Shown one piece after another: positions 1-5,919 of a DNA stretch of 7,571 bases. Source of the DNA: JBBIRM01 sp037441765 (GTDB lineage Bacteria; Desulfobacterota; BSN033; UBA1163); the NCBI GenBank assembly GCA_037441765.1, contig JBBIRM010000142.1:1-7571 (forward strand), written 5' to 3'. Position 1 is the stretch's first letter. Each line of letters starts with the position of its first letter. The notes beneath the pieces are model-generated. The model ran no database searches. It worked only from the letters and a program-made list of their open reading frames with translations, and was not told where the DNA came from. A program made the translations under genes and the position numbers.

Positions 1-70
1 TATTTGGGGTCAGGTCTTTAATTTTGACATTTAGTTATCTATATGTTTCAGATGTACCGCGGTAAGGCCT

Positions 71-482
71 TTGAGGATAGAATATGATGGTGCCCTATAT
101 CATGTGACTTCTCGGGGCAATGAAAAGAAACCTATTTTTAGAAGTGAAGAGGATAGAGAAATCTTTCTTGATATACTTAAAGATGTAAATGATAGATACA
201 ATTGGGTTTGCCATGCTTTTTGTTTGATGAACAATCATAATCATTTAGTCATAGAGACCCCTGTGGGGACATAATAGAAATCCCCAGGGGTCAGAGATAT
301 GTTAATAGGCCAGGTCTTGGTAGTTTATTTAATGAGAGGGAATTGAGAAACAAGCATGTTAGGGACATGAAAATACTTGAGGCTATAAATAAAATGGGTA
401 TAGTCAGAAAGAGGTAGCTGATTATCTTAAAATGCATTATTCTACGATAAGCAGGATAATAAAAAATGGAGAAATGGAATAA
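71..482 (+). pseudogene. REP-associated tyrosine transposase (Y1/IS200-like), internally deleted and frameshifted
   Basis: Three pieces in three frames rebuild a shortened transposase. Piece 1 (71-271) gives the N-terminus, beginning RIEYDGALYHVTSRGNE and including the HUH metal-binding motif in NNHNHLVIE (His56, His58). Reading further upstream gives VRPLRIEYDG, the usual family N-terminus, but the expected ATG is missing and only TTG at 71 remains. Piece 2 (274 to about 395) resumes in another frame with EIPRGQRYVNRPGL, normally found near the C-terminus. Piece 3 (396-482) shifts again and gives a helix-turn-helix-like tail, VADYLKMHYSTISRII, then TAA. Against the family's usual length, roughly 150-180 residues are absent, including the region expected to hold the catalytic tyrosine. 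Such proteins nick and rejoin single-stranded DNA at REP-type hairpins; this copy should be inactive. Confidence 0.8.
256..292. repeat. Inverted repeat (hairpin) across the transposase deletion junction
   Basis: The left arm at 256-269 (GACCCCTGTGGGGA) and the right arm at 281-292 (TCCCCAGGGGTC) are perfectly complementary over 12 base pairs, apart from one unpaired T at 264. The loop is 11 bases (270-280). The left arm encodes the end of the transposase N-terminal piece and the right arm encodes the beginning of the C-terminal piece, so the foldback lies exactly over the point where the core of the gene is missing. Confidence 0.75.
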
Positions 483-494
483 TATCAAAAAACA

Positions 495-540
495 AGACTT
501 GACCCCTTTTGCTACCCCTTTTAGACTTGACCCCTTTTGC
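495..540. repeat. Tandem 18-base direct repeat at the right end of the element
   Basis: An identical 18-base sequence, AGACTTGACCCCTTTTGC, occurs at 495-512 and again at 523-540, giving a 28-base period. The first copy overlaps the right terminal repeat of the transposase remnant. Between the copies the sequence TACCCCTTTT looks like a partial third copy. This may be a duplicated REP-like end or the edge of a second, eroded element. Confidence 0.7.
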
Positions 541-818
541 CTTTTGCTTGGTGATGAAGTTAATATTTTACTAACCTACCCAAAAAATTCTGCAGGAGTC
601 CCATCATAAAGACCTAAAAATTTTTTAAGACCTATGTGTAAATTCGAGAGGGAGACTCAAGCGACCCCCCTATACCCTTGAGGGTCAGGGTGGGATGACG
701 ACTCGTGGGGGTGTTCACTTTTTTGCACCAGATAAAAGAAAACGATAGAAAATGTCGTCTAAAGGAGTTACCTTCACAAAAAGGGTTTTAAAATGAAATT
801 AAACAACAGAGAATGTGG
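541..818. other. Gene-free stretch with GC-rich foldback region
   Basis: I see no credible reading frame here. An AT-rich part at 541-640 contains AAGACCT twice (609-615 and 627-633) around a short A/T palindrome. A GC-rich block follows: ACCCCC at 664-669 can pair with GGGGGT at 707-712, enclosing a small hairpin ACCC-TTGA-GGGT at 674-685, and a run of six T follows at 719-724. This could be a weak plus-strand terminator or the remains of a structured RNA, but the 6-bp outer stem and long interior make that uncertain. The stretch separates the transposon remnant from the promoter of the protease operon. Confidence 0.4.
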
Positions 819-845
819 TTGAAAACAGAAAAGACCTGTTATAAT
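819..845 (+). promoter_or_regulatory. Putative sigma-70 promoter for the M48-GNAT-phosphofructokinase operon
   Basis: A perfect -10 hexamer TATAAT lies at 840-845, with TTGAAA (4 of 6 matches to the consensus -35 box) at 819-824. The 15-base spacer is shorter than the usual 16-18, which weakens the -35 call. Transcription would begin near 852, giving a leader of about 118 bases before the first gene. It is the best promoter candidate upstream of 970 on the plus strand. Confidence 0.45.
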
Positions 846-927
846 AGTTTTTAATAAACTGATTGGCGGTTCAAATGCTCCTGAAAGCTCAATTAAATAT
901 GGGTTTGGGGAAGGCAGATCAAAAGAA

Positions 928-962
928 AACCTGGAAGGTTGGACCCTCTGGAGATAAGAGGT
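928..962 (+). promoter_or_regulatory. Two small leader hairpins, the second overlapping the ribosome binding site
   Basis: AACCT (928-932) pairs with AGGTT (936-940) over a three-base loop. CCTCT (945-949) pairs with AGAGG (957-961) over a seven-base loop. The second stem includes most of the Shine-Dalgarno sequence AAGAGGT (956-962), which ends seven bases before the ATG at 970. Folding would partly hide the ribosome binding site, but five base pairs is weak and no regulator is implied. Confidence 0.3.
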
Positions 963-969
963 AATTGGA

Positions 970-2421
970 ATGAGAGTTAAGACTTTTCACCCAATTATTT
1001 TCCTTTTTATAGGTATAGGTTTCTTTCTAATCTCCTGCGCTGTTGACCCCGTAACCGGTAAGCACGAATTGATGCTTTTAAGCGAGAGCGACGAACTCCG
1101 TTTGGGTCGTGAAACGGATGCAGAGATTGTCAAGCAGTATGGGATATACGAGGACCCAAAATTAACCGCCTACCTCAATGAAATCTGTCAGCGATTGGCC
1201 AGGGTTTCCCATCGCCCTCAACTCACCTATCAATTCAAAATCATTGATTCATCCGTTATAAATGCATTTGCTGTCCCAGGAGGTTACATCTACTTTAGTC
1301 GTGGCATCTTAGCAGTTTTAAATAATGAGGCGGAACTTTCTTCAGTTATGGGACATGAGATCGGTCATATTACAGCACGTCATACTGCAAAACAATACAC
1401 CAAGGCCCAATTGGCTCAAATTGGTCTTGGGGTAGGCTCCATATTTGTGGACTCCCCCCTTATCACCAGCCTTGCCCAATTGGGAGTAGGCATGCTTTTT
1501 CTAAGGTTCAGTCGGGATAACGAGAGGGAAGCGGACCGTTTGGGGGTAGAATACGCAACCAAAGCAGGCTATGATGCCTCACACCTGGCAAACTTTTTTG
1601 AGGCCTTGAACCGAATCAACCCAGGTTCAGATCGGAGTGGACTGCCCGGATGGTTTTCAACCCATCCAAGCCCAGAAGATCGAATTCCTGCTGTTAGGAC
1701 TACAGCCAAGGAGTGGCAACAGAAATTGGGCGTTAAGGATTTAAAGGTAAACCGAGATGTTTATCTTAGGGCGATCGATGGTTTGATCTATGGGGATGAT
1801 CCACGGCAGGGATATGTCGATGGTGGTATTTTCTTCCATCCCCAACTTCGCTTCCAATTTCCTGTTCCACAAAAGTGGAAACTCATTAACATACCATCAC
1901 AAATAGAAATGGTGAACGAAGCCCGGGATGCACTCATATTATTTTTTTTCACAGATGATATCTCCTCACGGGAGGCAATAAGGAGATTTTTTTCTAAGAC
2001 AGGGGCACTGATGATAAGGTCTGAGTCAGTTTCGGTCAATGGGCTTCCATCTCAACGCCTGATCTCTGAAATCCGAAGACAGAAAGGGATATACAGACTG
2101 CTATCCTATTTCATTGAAAAGGATAGGAAGGTTTTTATCTTTCATGGCCTTACAGGGATTGAACGATTCCGATATTATCAACCCTTGTTTGATGATACGA
2201 TGGGCCAGTTTAAAGACCTCACCGATCAAAGGAAGATCAATGTAAAACCTGATCGGATTCGGATTCACATTTTTGAAAAATCTGAGACTCTTGAAAATTA
2301 TCTTCGGAGATTGGGCGTTCCCAATGAGAAGATGAAAGAAATATCGCTTCTCAATAGAATAGACCTCCAAAAGGTTATTTCAGCAGAGACCCTGATCAAG
2401 GTAGTGGAAAGAGGACGGTAG
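970..2421 (+). CDS. M48 family zinc metalloprotease, lipoprotein (BepA/YfgC-like catalytic domain)
   Basis: A 483-residue predicted periplasmic zinc endopeptidase, probably acting on misfolded or misassembled envelope proteins. A signal peptide ends in lipobox LISC, with Cys23 as the lipidated residue and Ala at +2, which favours outer-membrane sorting. The catalytic motif is HEIGH (His129, Glu130, His133) and the third zinc ligand is probably Glu187 in NEREADRLG. His232 in STHPSPEDR sits where BepA has its regulatory 'His switch' (inference from motif position). Residues 40-250 form the M48 domain. BepA continues into TPR repeats; this protein instead has about 180 residues that I cannot assign, with no obvious TPR pattern. 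Residues 428-480 resemble a LysM-like fold (spaced ETLENYLRRLGV, then LLNRID, then AETLIKVV). ATG at 970 follows AAGAGGT at good spacing. It is the first gene of a three-gene operon. Substrate unknown. Confidence 0.9.
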   Translation: MRVKTFHPIIFLFIGIGFFLISCAVDPVTGKHELMLLSESDELRLGRETDAEIVKQYGIYEDPKLTAYLNEICQRLARVSHRPQLTYQFKIIDSSVINAFAVPGGYIYFSRGILAVLNNEAELSSVMGHEIGHITARHTAKQYTKAQLAQIGLGVGSIFVDSPLITSLAQLGVGMLFLRFSRDNEREADRLGVEYATKAGYDASHLANFFEALNRINPGSDRSGLPGWFSTHPSPEDRIPAVRTTAKEWQQKLGVKDLKVNRDVYLRAIDGLIYGDDPRQGYVDGGIFFHPQLRFQFPVPQKWKLINIPSQIEMVNEARDALILFFFTDDISSREAIRRFFSKTGALMIRSESVSVNGLPSQRLISEIRRQKGIYRLLSYFIEKDRKVFIFHGLTGIERFRYYQPLFDDTMGQFKDLTDQRKINVKPDRIRIHIFEKSETLENYLRRLGVPNEKMKEISLLNRIDLQKVISAETLIKVVERGR

Positions 2422-2435
2422 AGGAGAAATCCTTG

Positions 2436-2912
2436 ATGGAAATTCGCCCGCTTGCTCCAAAGGATAGGGGGTACCTTCAATCCATACTTCTCAGGGCAGG
2501 GGTTTTCACCCCTGAAGAAATCGAGGTGGCGATGGAATTGATAGACCTCGTATTAAGGGATTCGAATCAAAAGGATTATTCCATCCATTGTTTCGTCAAT
2601 GCAGAGGATAAACCATTAGGCTATATCTGTTATGGACCTGTTCCAATGACTCAAGGGACCTTTGACCTTTACTGGATTGTTGTCGACAGTGAGTTTAAAG
2701 GGCAAGGGATTGGTTCAAGGCTTATCGATTTTTTGGAAGAAGAGATGAGGAGAAGAAAAGGAAGGCTAATTCTTGCAGATACCTCATCGATTTCCTCTTA
2801 CGAAGAGGCACATCGATTTTATCTAAAAAAAGGATTTCAGGAGGTGGCGAGGGTCCCTGATTTCTATTGGGTAGGGAATGATCGGATCACATTCTGCAAA
2901 AAGATTATTTAA
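2436..2912 (+). CDS. GNAT family N-acetyltransferase
   Basis: A 158-residue cytoplasmic acetyltransferase, a single GNAT domain of normal length. The acetyl-CoA pyrophosphate-binding loop is visible at residues 87-94 (FKGQGIGS), preceded by the beta-4 strand LYWIVVDS and followed by helix 3. The later motif YEEAHRFYLKKGFQEVARV (122-140) is the typical alpha-4/beta-6 region (A-x-x-F-Y-x-x-x-G-F). The acceptor substrate cannot be told from sequence. I chose ATG at 2436; TTG at 2433 is also open, and the Shine-Dalgarno GAGGAG (2421-2426) would serve either, six bases before the TTG or nine before the ATG. The gene starts 14 bases after the protease stop and ends 18 bases before the phosphofructokinase, so the three are very probably co-transcribed. 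Confidence 0.88.
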   Translation: MEIRPLAPKDRGYLQSILLRAGVFTPEEIEVAMELIDLVLRDSNQKDYSIHCFVNAEDKPLGYICYGPVPMTQGTFDLYWIVVDSEFKGQGIGSRLIDFLEEEMRRRKGRLILADTSSISSYEEAHRFYLKKGFQEVARVPDFYWVGNDRITFCKKII

Positions 2913-2930
2913 TTAGAACAGGAGAACAGG

Positions 2931-4040
2931 ATGGAGAAGAAAAGGATTGGAGTCCTTACAGGAGGGGGCGATTGTGCGGGGTTAAATCCAGCCATCAAAT
3001 GGGTGGTCAAGACCGCCTTGGATGACAGACTCAAAAGGACGAGAAAGATTGAATACGAAGTATTGGGCATCCGTGATGGATGGAAAGGGTTGATTTCGCC
3101 TGAAGGAGATCCTGATTTCTTAGGTCCAAGGATCATTCCCCTTACCGAGGAGATGGTCAGGACCTGGGATCGATATGGTGGCACGAATCTCGGAACCTCT
3201 CGCACAAATCCTTACGATCCTAAACAGGATCGATCTAAGACGGTCCTTGAGAATATTGAAAGGCACCATATCGATTACCTGGTTGCCATTGGAGGAGAGG
3301 ATACGCTTGGTGTGGCTTATAAACTTTATAGGGAGGGAGTAAAGGTAGTAGGGATTCCAAAGACCATTGACAAAGACCTCTCGGGCACGGATTATACGCT
3401 CGGCTTTGAGACCGCAGTTAATGTAATCACCGAGGAGATCGATCGACTTAGGACCACCGCAGGATCCCATAAAAGGATTTTTGTTGTAGAAACAATGGGA
3501 AGACATGCAGGTTGGTTGGCCCTCGAGGGAGGAGAGTCGAGCGGGGCTTACATCATTCTCATCCCTGAATATGATTTTGATCTTGAGAAGGTTAACGAAT
3601 TGCTCCTTGAGGGTAGGAGGAAGGGAGCACGTTACGACATCGTGGTGGTGGCTGAAGGGGCAAAACCATCAGGAGGGATTGAGATTACGAAAGAAGAGGG
3701 AGTGGATAGTTTTGGACATAAGGTTCTCGGGGGGATTGGGGAATATTTAGCCAGAGAGATCATGAAGAGCACAGGGATCGAGACACGAAGTATTACGTTG
3801 AGTCATTTGCAGAGAGGAGGGGTCCCCTGTGCCTATGACCGGAGAATGGGGAGGTATTTCGGAATCGCTGCTGTTGATCTGATTGTTAAAGAAGATTTTG
3901 GGAAAATGGTAAGTTATCGTCACGGGAAGATTACCTCCGTTCCTCTAAAAGAGGCGGTTGGGAGATTGAATCTCGTAGATGTGAAGACCCAATACGATAC
4001 CGAACGATATAATGGCCGAAGAACGATTTTAGGATTTTAA
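2931..4040 (+). CDS. pfp: 6-phosphofructokinase, probably pyrophosphate-dependent
   Basis: A 369-residue enzyme of the PfkA superfamily that phosphorylates fructose 6-phosphate to fructose 1,6-bisphosphate in glycolysis. Conserved parts are the N-terminal phosphate loop TGGGDCAGLN (10-19), GGEDTLG (121-127), PKTIDKD (143-149) with catalytic Asp147, MGRHAGW (189-195), AEGA (241-244) and SHLQRGG (291-297). Positions run 20 higher than E. coli PfkA through this core. Asp124 and Lys144 therefore replace E. coli Gly104 and Gly124, the pair known to mark pyrophosphate rather than ATP use. If so, the enzyme is reversible and could also serve gluconeogenesis. Oddities are Glu123 where many have Asp, and Lys148 where TIDND is usual. 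ATG at 2931 follows AGGAGA (2920-2925). Donor choice is inferred; family membership is certain. Automatic pipelines may label it ATP-dependent (pfkA). Confidence 0.93.
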   Translation: MEKKRIGVLTGGGDCAGLNPAIKWVVKTALDDRLKRTRKIEYEVLGIRDGWKGLISPEGDPDFLGPRIIPLTEEMVRTWDRYGGTNLGTSRTNPYDPKQDRSKTVLENIERHHIDYLVAIGGEDTLGVAYKLYREGVKVVGIPKTIDKDLSGTDYTLGFETAVNVITEEIDRLRTTAGSHKRIFVVETMGRHAGWLALEGGESSGAYIILIPEYDFDLEKVNELLLEGRRKGARYDIVVVAEGAKPSGGIEITKEEGVDSFGHKVLGGIGEYLAREIMKSTGIETRSITLSHLQRGGVPCAYDRRMGRYFGIAAVDLIVKEDFGKMVSYRHGKITSVPLKEAVGRLNLVDVKTQYDTERYNGRRTILGF

Positions 4041-4056
4041 ATTGCGGAGTTTGGAA

Positions 4057-4461
4057 TTAGAAAATGCGCTGATGTTCTTTTTTAATGCACCGATCCATCA
4101 CTACCTTCAACCCCGCCTTTTCTGCTTTCATACTTGCTTCAGGAGAGATGACTCCCTCCTGCATCCAAACCACCTTTACCCCTCTCTTAATGGCCTCTTC
4201 CACAACGGGGAGAACCTCTTCTGATTTTCTGAAAATATCCACCACATCCACCTCTATCTCTTCTGGGATTTCCATGAGATTGCGATAGACTTTTTCTCCC
4301 AAGATCGTATCCCCATCAGGACGAACAGGCAAAATCTGATAACCCTTCGATTTGAGATAAGAGGCGACAATATAACTTGGCCGGTCTTCTTTTGGTGAGA
4401 TTCCAACAATGGCAATAGTTTCTATTGTCGAGAGAATATTCTTAATATCATTTTCATTCAT
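4057..4461 (-). CDS. CoA-binding domain protein (YccU-like)
   Basis: A 134-residue cytoplasmic protein consisting of one Rossmann-like CoA-binding domain (CoA_binding_2 type). The N-terminal strand and nucleotide loop are seen in IAIVGISPKEDRPSYIVA (16-33), followed by LPVRPDG and the later WMQEGV (99-104). The C-terminal signature MDRCIKKEH (122-130) is typical of this family. The domain resembles the CoA-binding part of succinyl-CoA synthetase alpha and acyl-CoA synthetases, but there is no catalytic ligase domain, so the biochemical role is unknown. ATG at 4461 is preceded by GGGAGGAA (complement of 4465-4472). It starts 17 bases after the penicillin-binding protein gene ends and is probably its last co-transcribed partner. 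Its stop lies only 16 bases from the stop of the convergent phosphofructokinase. Confidence 0.88.
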   Translation of the reverse strand: MNENDIKNILSTIETIAIVGISPKEDRPSYIVASYLKSKGYQILPVRPDGDTILGEKVYRNLMEIPEEIEVDVVDIFRKSEEVLPVVEEAIKRGVKVVWMQEGVISPEASMKAEKAGLKVVMDRCIKKEHQRIF

Positions 4462-4478
4462 TGATTCCTCCCAATAAA

Positions 4479-5858
4479 TTAATAATTAGGCAGTGTGGGT
4501 CGATTTTCTTCGGACCATCCTTTGATCGGAGTCCCTGAGGTAGGCCCTCCCTTTTCGGCCGTCTCTTTTTTCTCGGGGAAAGTCCCTTCAGGGAAGGCCT
4601 CTAAGATAGAGTTCTTAGATTCTTCCGAAACAGGTATTCCTGTTTCGAGATCTACCTTTATCAACACCACTCCATCAGGTTTATAGAAGTTTTCAATAGG
4701 CGCATTTTTTAAGGCTGAATCCATAAATGAGACCCAGATAGGAAGGGCAGCCCTTGCCCCAGATTCACTTTTACCAAGGGATATCTTCTCATCAAAGCCT
4801 ACCCAGACACATGCAAGAAGCGATGGGGTATAGCCAATAAACCAGGCATCTACGCAATCACTCGATGTCCCGGTCTTTCCTGCAATTGGTCTTCCGAGGA
4901 CTTTTGCCCTCTGAGCCGTCCCATGCTGGATCACCCCTTGAAGGAGGTGAGTCATGATAAATGCATTCTGAGGAGAGATCACCCTTTCTTTTGGTAAAGA
5001 GGGGGGCTTTTTAATCATCTCCTCTTCTTCTTCAGCCTCCTCCACCTCAACATAAGGGACGTTTTCTTCGAGAACCTCCCCATTCATGGTCACAATCCTT
5101 TTTATGAAGATGGGATTGACCCGCTCCCCACCGTTTGCAAAAACAGAATAACCTATGGCCATTTCCAGCATGGAGACTCCAGAAGTGCCTAAGGCAATGG
5201 AGAGGTCTCTCTTGATTGGAGATTCAATACCCAATCTTTTAATGAATTTTAGAGCGTGCCCCACCCCAATATCTTCAAGGATTTTTACCGTAACCACATT
5301 CCTTGAATGTGCCAGTGCATTCCGAAAGGTAATGGGGCCAAGGAAATTTTTATCGTAATTTTTAGGGGCCCAATAGGAACCACTATCGGGATCAGAGTAT
5401 TCTACTGGAGAGTCCATAAGAATGGTAGAGGGTGTGTATCCCTTCTCAAGGGCTGCTGCATAGATAAAAGGCTTGAAGGCGGAGCCGGGCTGTCTGCGGG
5501 AATGTATCGCTCGATTGAACTGGCTTTCGCTGAAATCCCGACCACCAACCATGGCCTTGATATACCCTGTTCTTGGATCGATACAAAGGAGGGCTCCCTG
5601 AACCAGAGGCTCTTGTTCAAGAGCAACAAGAGGAGATTGATCCTTCTTCGCTATCTCTTTCACTCTCACAAGGACAACATCTCCAGGGTTAAGAAGGTCT
5701 GCAGGAGTTTTTATTTTTTGCGGATTGAAACTGGGAGAAGGTCTGACTTTAAGAGCCCAGACCATTTCTGAATAGGGAAGGATGGCCTTTCTGTCTTCAA
5801 CCCAGACTTGATAGTACTTTTTAGAATCATCTTTTGACAGAACGACTCCTTCAAACAT
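4479..5858 (-). CDS. mrcA: Penicillin-binding protein 1A, C-terminal part (transpeptidase), separated by frameshift
   Basis: The 459 residues from ATG at 5858 are the downstream part of a class A penicillin-binding protein. Residues 1-84 resemble the OB-like insert of PBP1A (LPYSEMVWA, then LNPGDVVLVRV). The transpeptidase domain follows, with active-site SxxK (Ser126-Lys129 in GSAFKP), SxN (Ser185-Asn187) and KTGT (328-331). All three catalytic motifs are intact. A run of acidic residues (EVEEAEEEEE, 271-280) lies between SxN and KTGT. The tail is rich in Gly, Pro and Lys. No Shine-Dalgarno is seen before this ATG, and the frame remains open upstream to about 5919, so it is not an independent gene but the continuation of the glycosyltransferase frame at 5893-6960. 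The joined protein would be about 826 residues, normal for PBP1A. Confidence 0.9.
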   Translation of the reverse strand: MFEGVVLSKDDSKKYYQVWVEDRKAILPYSEMVWALKVRPSPSFNPQKIKTPADLLNPGDVVLVRVKEIAKKDQSPLVALEQEPLVQGALLCIDPRTGYIKAMVGGRDFSESQFNRAIHSRRQPGSAFKPFIYAAALEKGYTPSTILMDSPVEYSDPDSGSYWAPKNYDKNFLGPITFRNALAHSRNVVTVKILEDIGVGHALKFIKRLGIESPIKRDLSIALGTSGVSMLEMAIGYSVFANGGERVNPIFIKRIVTMNGEVLEENVPYVEVEEAEEEEEMIKKPPSLPKERVISPQNAFIMTHLLQGVIQHGTAQRAKVLGRPIAGKTGTSSDCVDAWFIGYTPSLLACVWVGFDEKISLGKSESGARAALPIWVSFMDSALKNAPIENFYKPDGVVLIKVDLETGIPVSEESKNSILEAFPEGTFPEKKETAEKGGPTSGTPIKGWSEENRPTLPNY

Positions 5859-5892
5859 CTCATTGGTTGGAAGGGGTGAGAGTCCACCTTTC

Positions 5893-5919
5893 TTATTTTC
5901 TTTTCTTTTTCTTTGAAAG
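5893..5919 (-). other. Frameshift region in PBP1A (A-rich tract)
   Basis: On the minus strand the upstream frame reads through Lys codons in a run made almost only of A and G, then meets TAA at 5893-5895. The frame used by the downstream part is open from about 5919 to its ATG at 5858. It would add RKRKENKKGGLSPLPTNE before MFEGVV. A net change of one base anywhere in this overlap restores one continuous frame of about 826 codons. The tract has A runs of up to five, a typical place for a replication or sequencing slip. The direction required is a skip of one base (+1), not the -1 shift of classical slippery sites. Confidence 0.8.

Larger units (their letters stand above)
6..506 (+). mobile_element. 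Decayed RAYT/IS200-like element with terminal inverted repeats
   Basis: The left end carries GGGGTCAGGTCTT at 6-18. The right end carries AAGACTTGACCCC at 494-506, whose reverse complement matches the left end at 12 of 13 positions. Between them lies a broken REP-associated tyrosine transposase, so these repeats are probably the element's ends or the REP-like sequences it recognises. The interior is visibly AT-richer than the genes downstream. The element cannot move by itself because the transposase has lost its middle, but the retained ends could in principle be acted on by an intact relative elsewhere in the genome. The left boundary is uncertain because the window begins only five bases before the repeat. 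Confidence 0.6.

Noticed and set aside
495..540. CRISPR repeats
   Set aside because: Only two copies, 18 bases each with a 10-base gap, and the repeat matches the transposon end.
3120..3506. Minus-strand open frame of 128 codons inside the phosphofructokinase gene
   Set aside because: It is antisense to strongly conserved phosphofructokinase motifs and shows no family resemblance or ribosome binding site.
4018..4083. Terminator for phosphofructokinase formed by AAGAAC and GTTCTT before a T run
   Set aside because: The stem is only six base pairs with a loop of nearly 50 bases, and the T run lies inside the coding end of the opposite gene.
5307..5771. Plus-strand open frame of 154 codons inside the PBP1A region
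   Set aside because: It is antisense to the clearly coding minus strand, has no recognisable domain and reads like shadow sequence.
5893..5919. Programmed ribosomal frameshift or transcriptional slippage joining the two PBP1A parts
   Set aside because: The needed shift is +1, whereas the A/AAG pattern would favour -1. The longest A run is five, too short for typical polymerase slippage. A mutation or sequence error is simpler.
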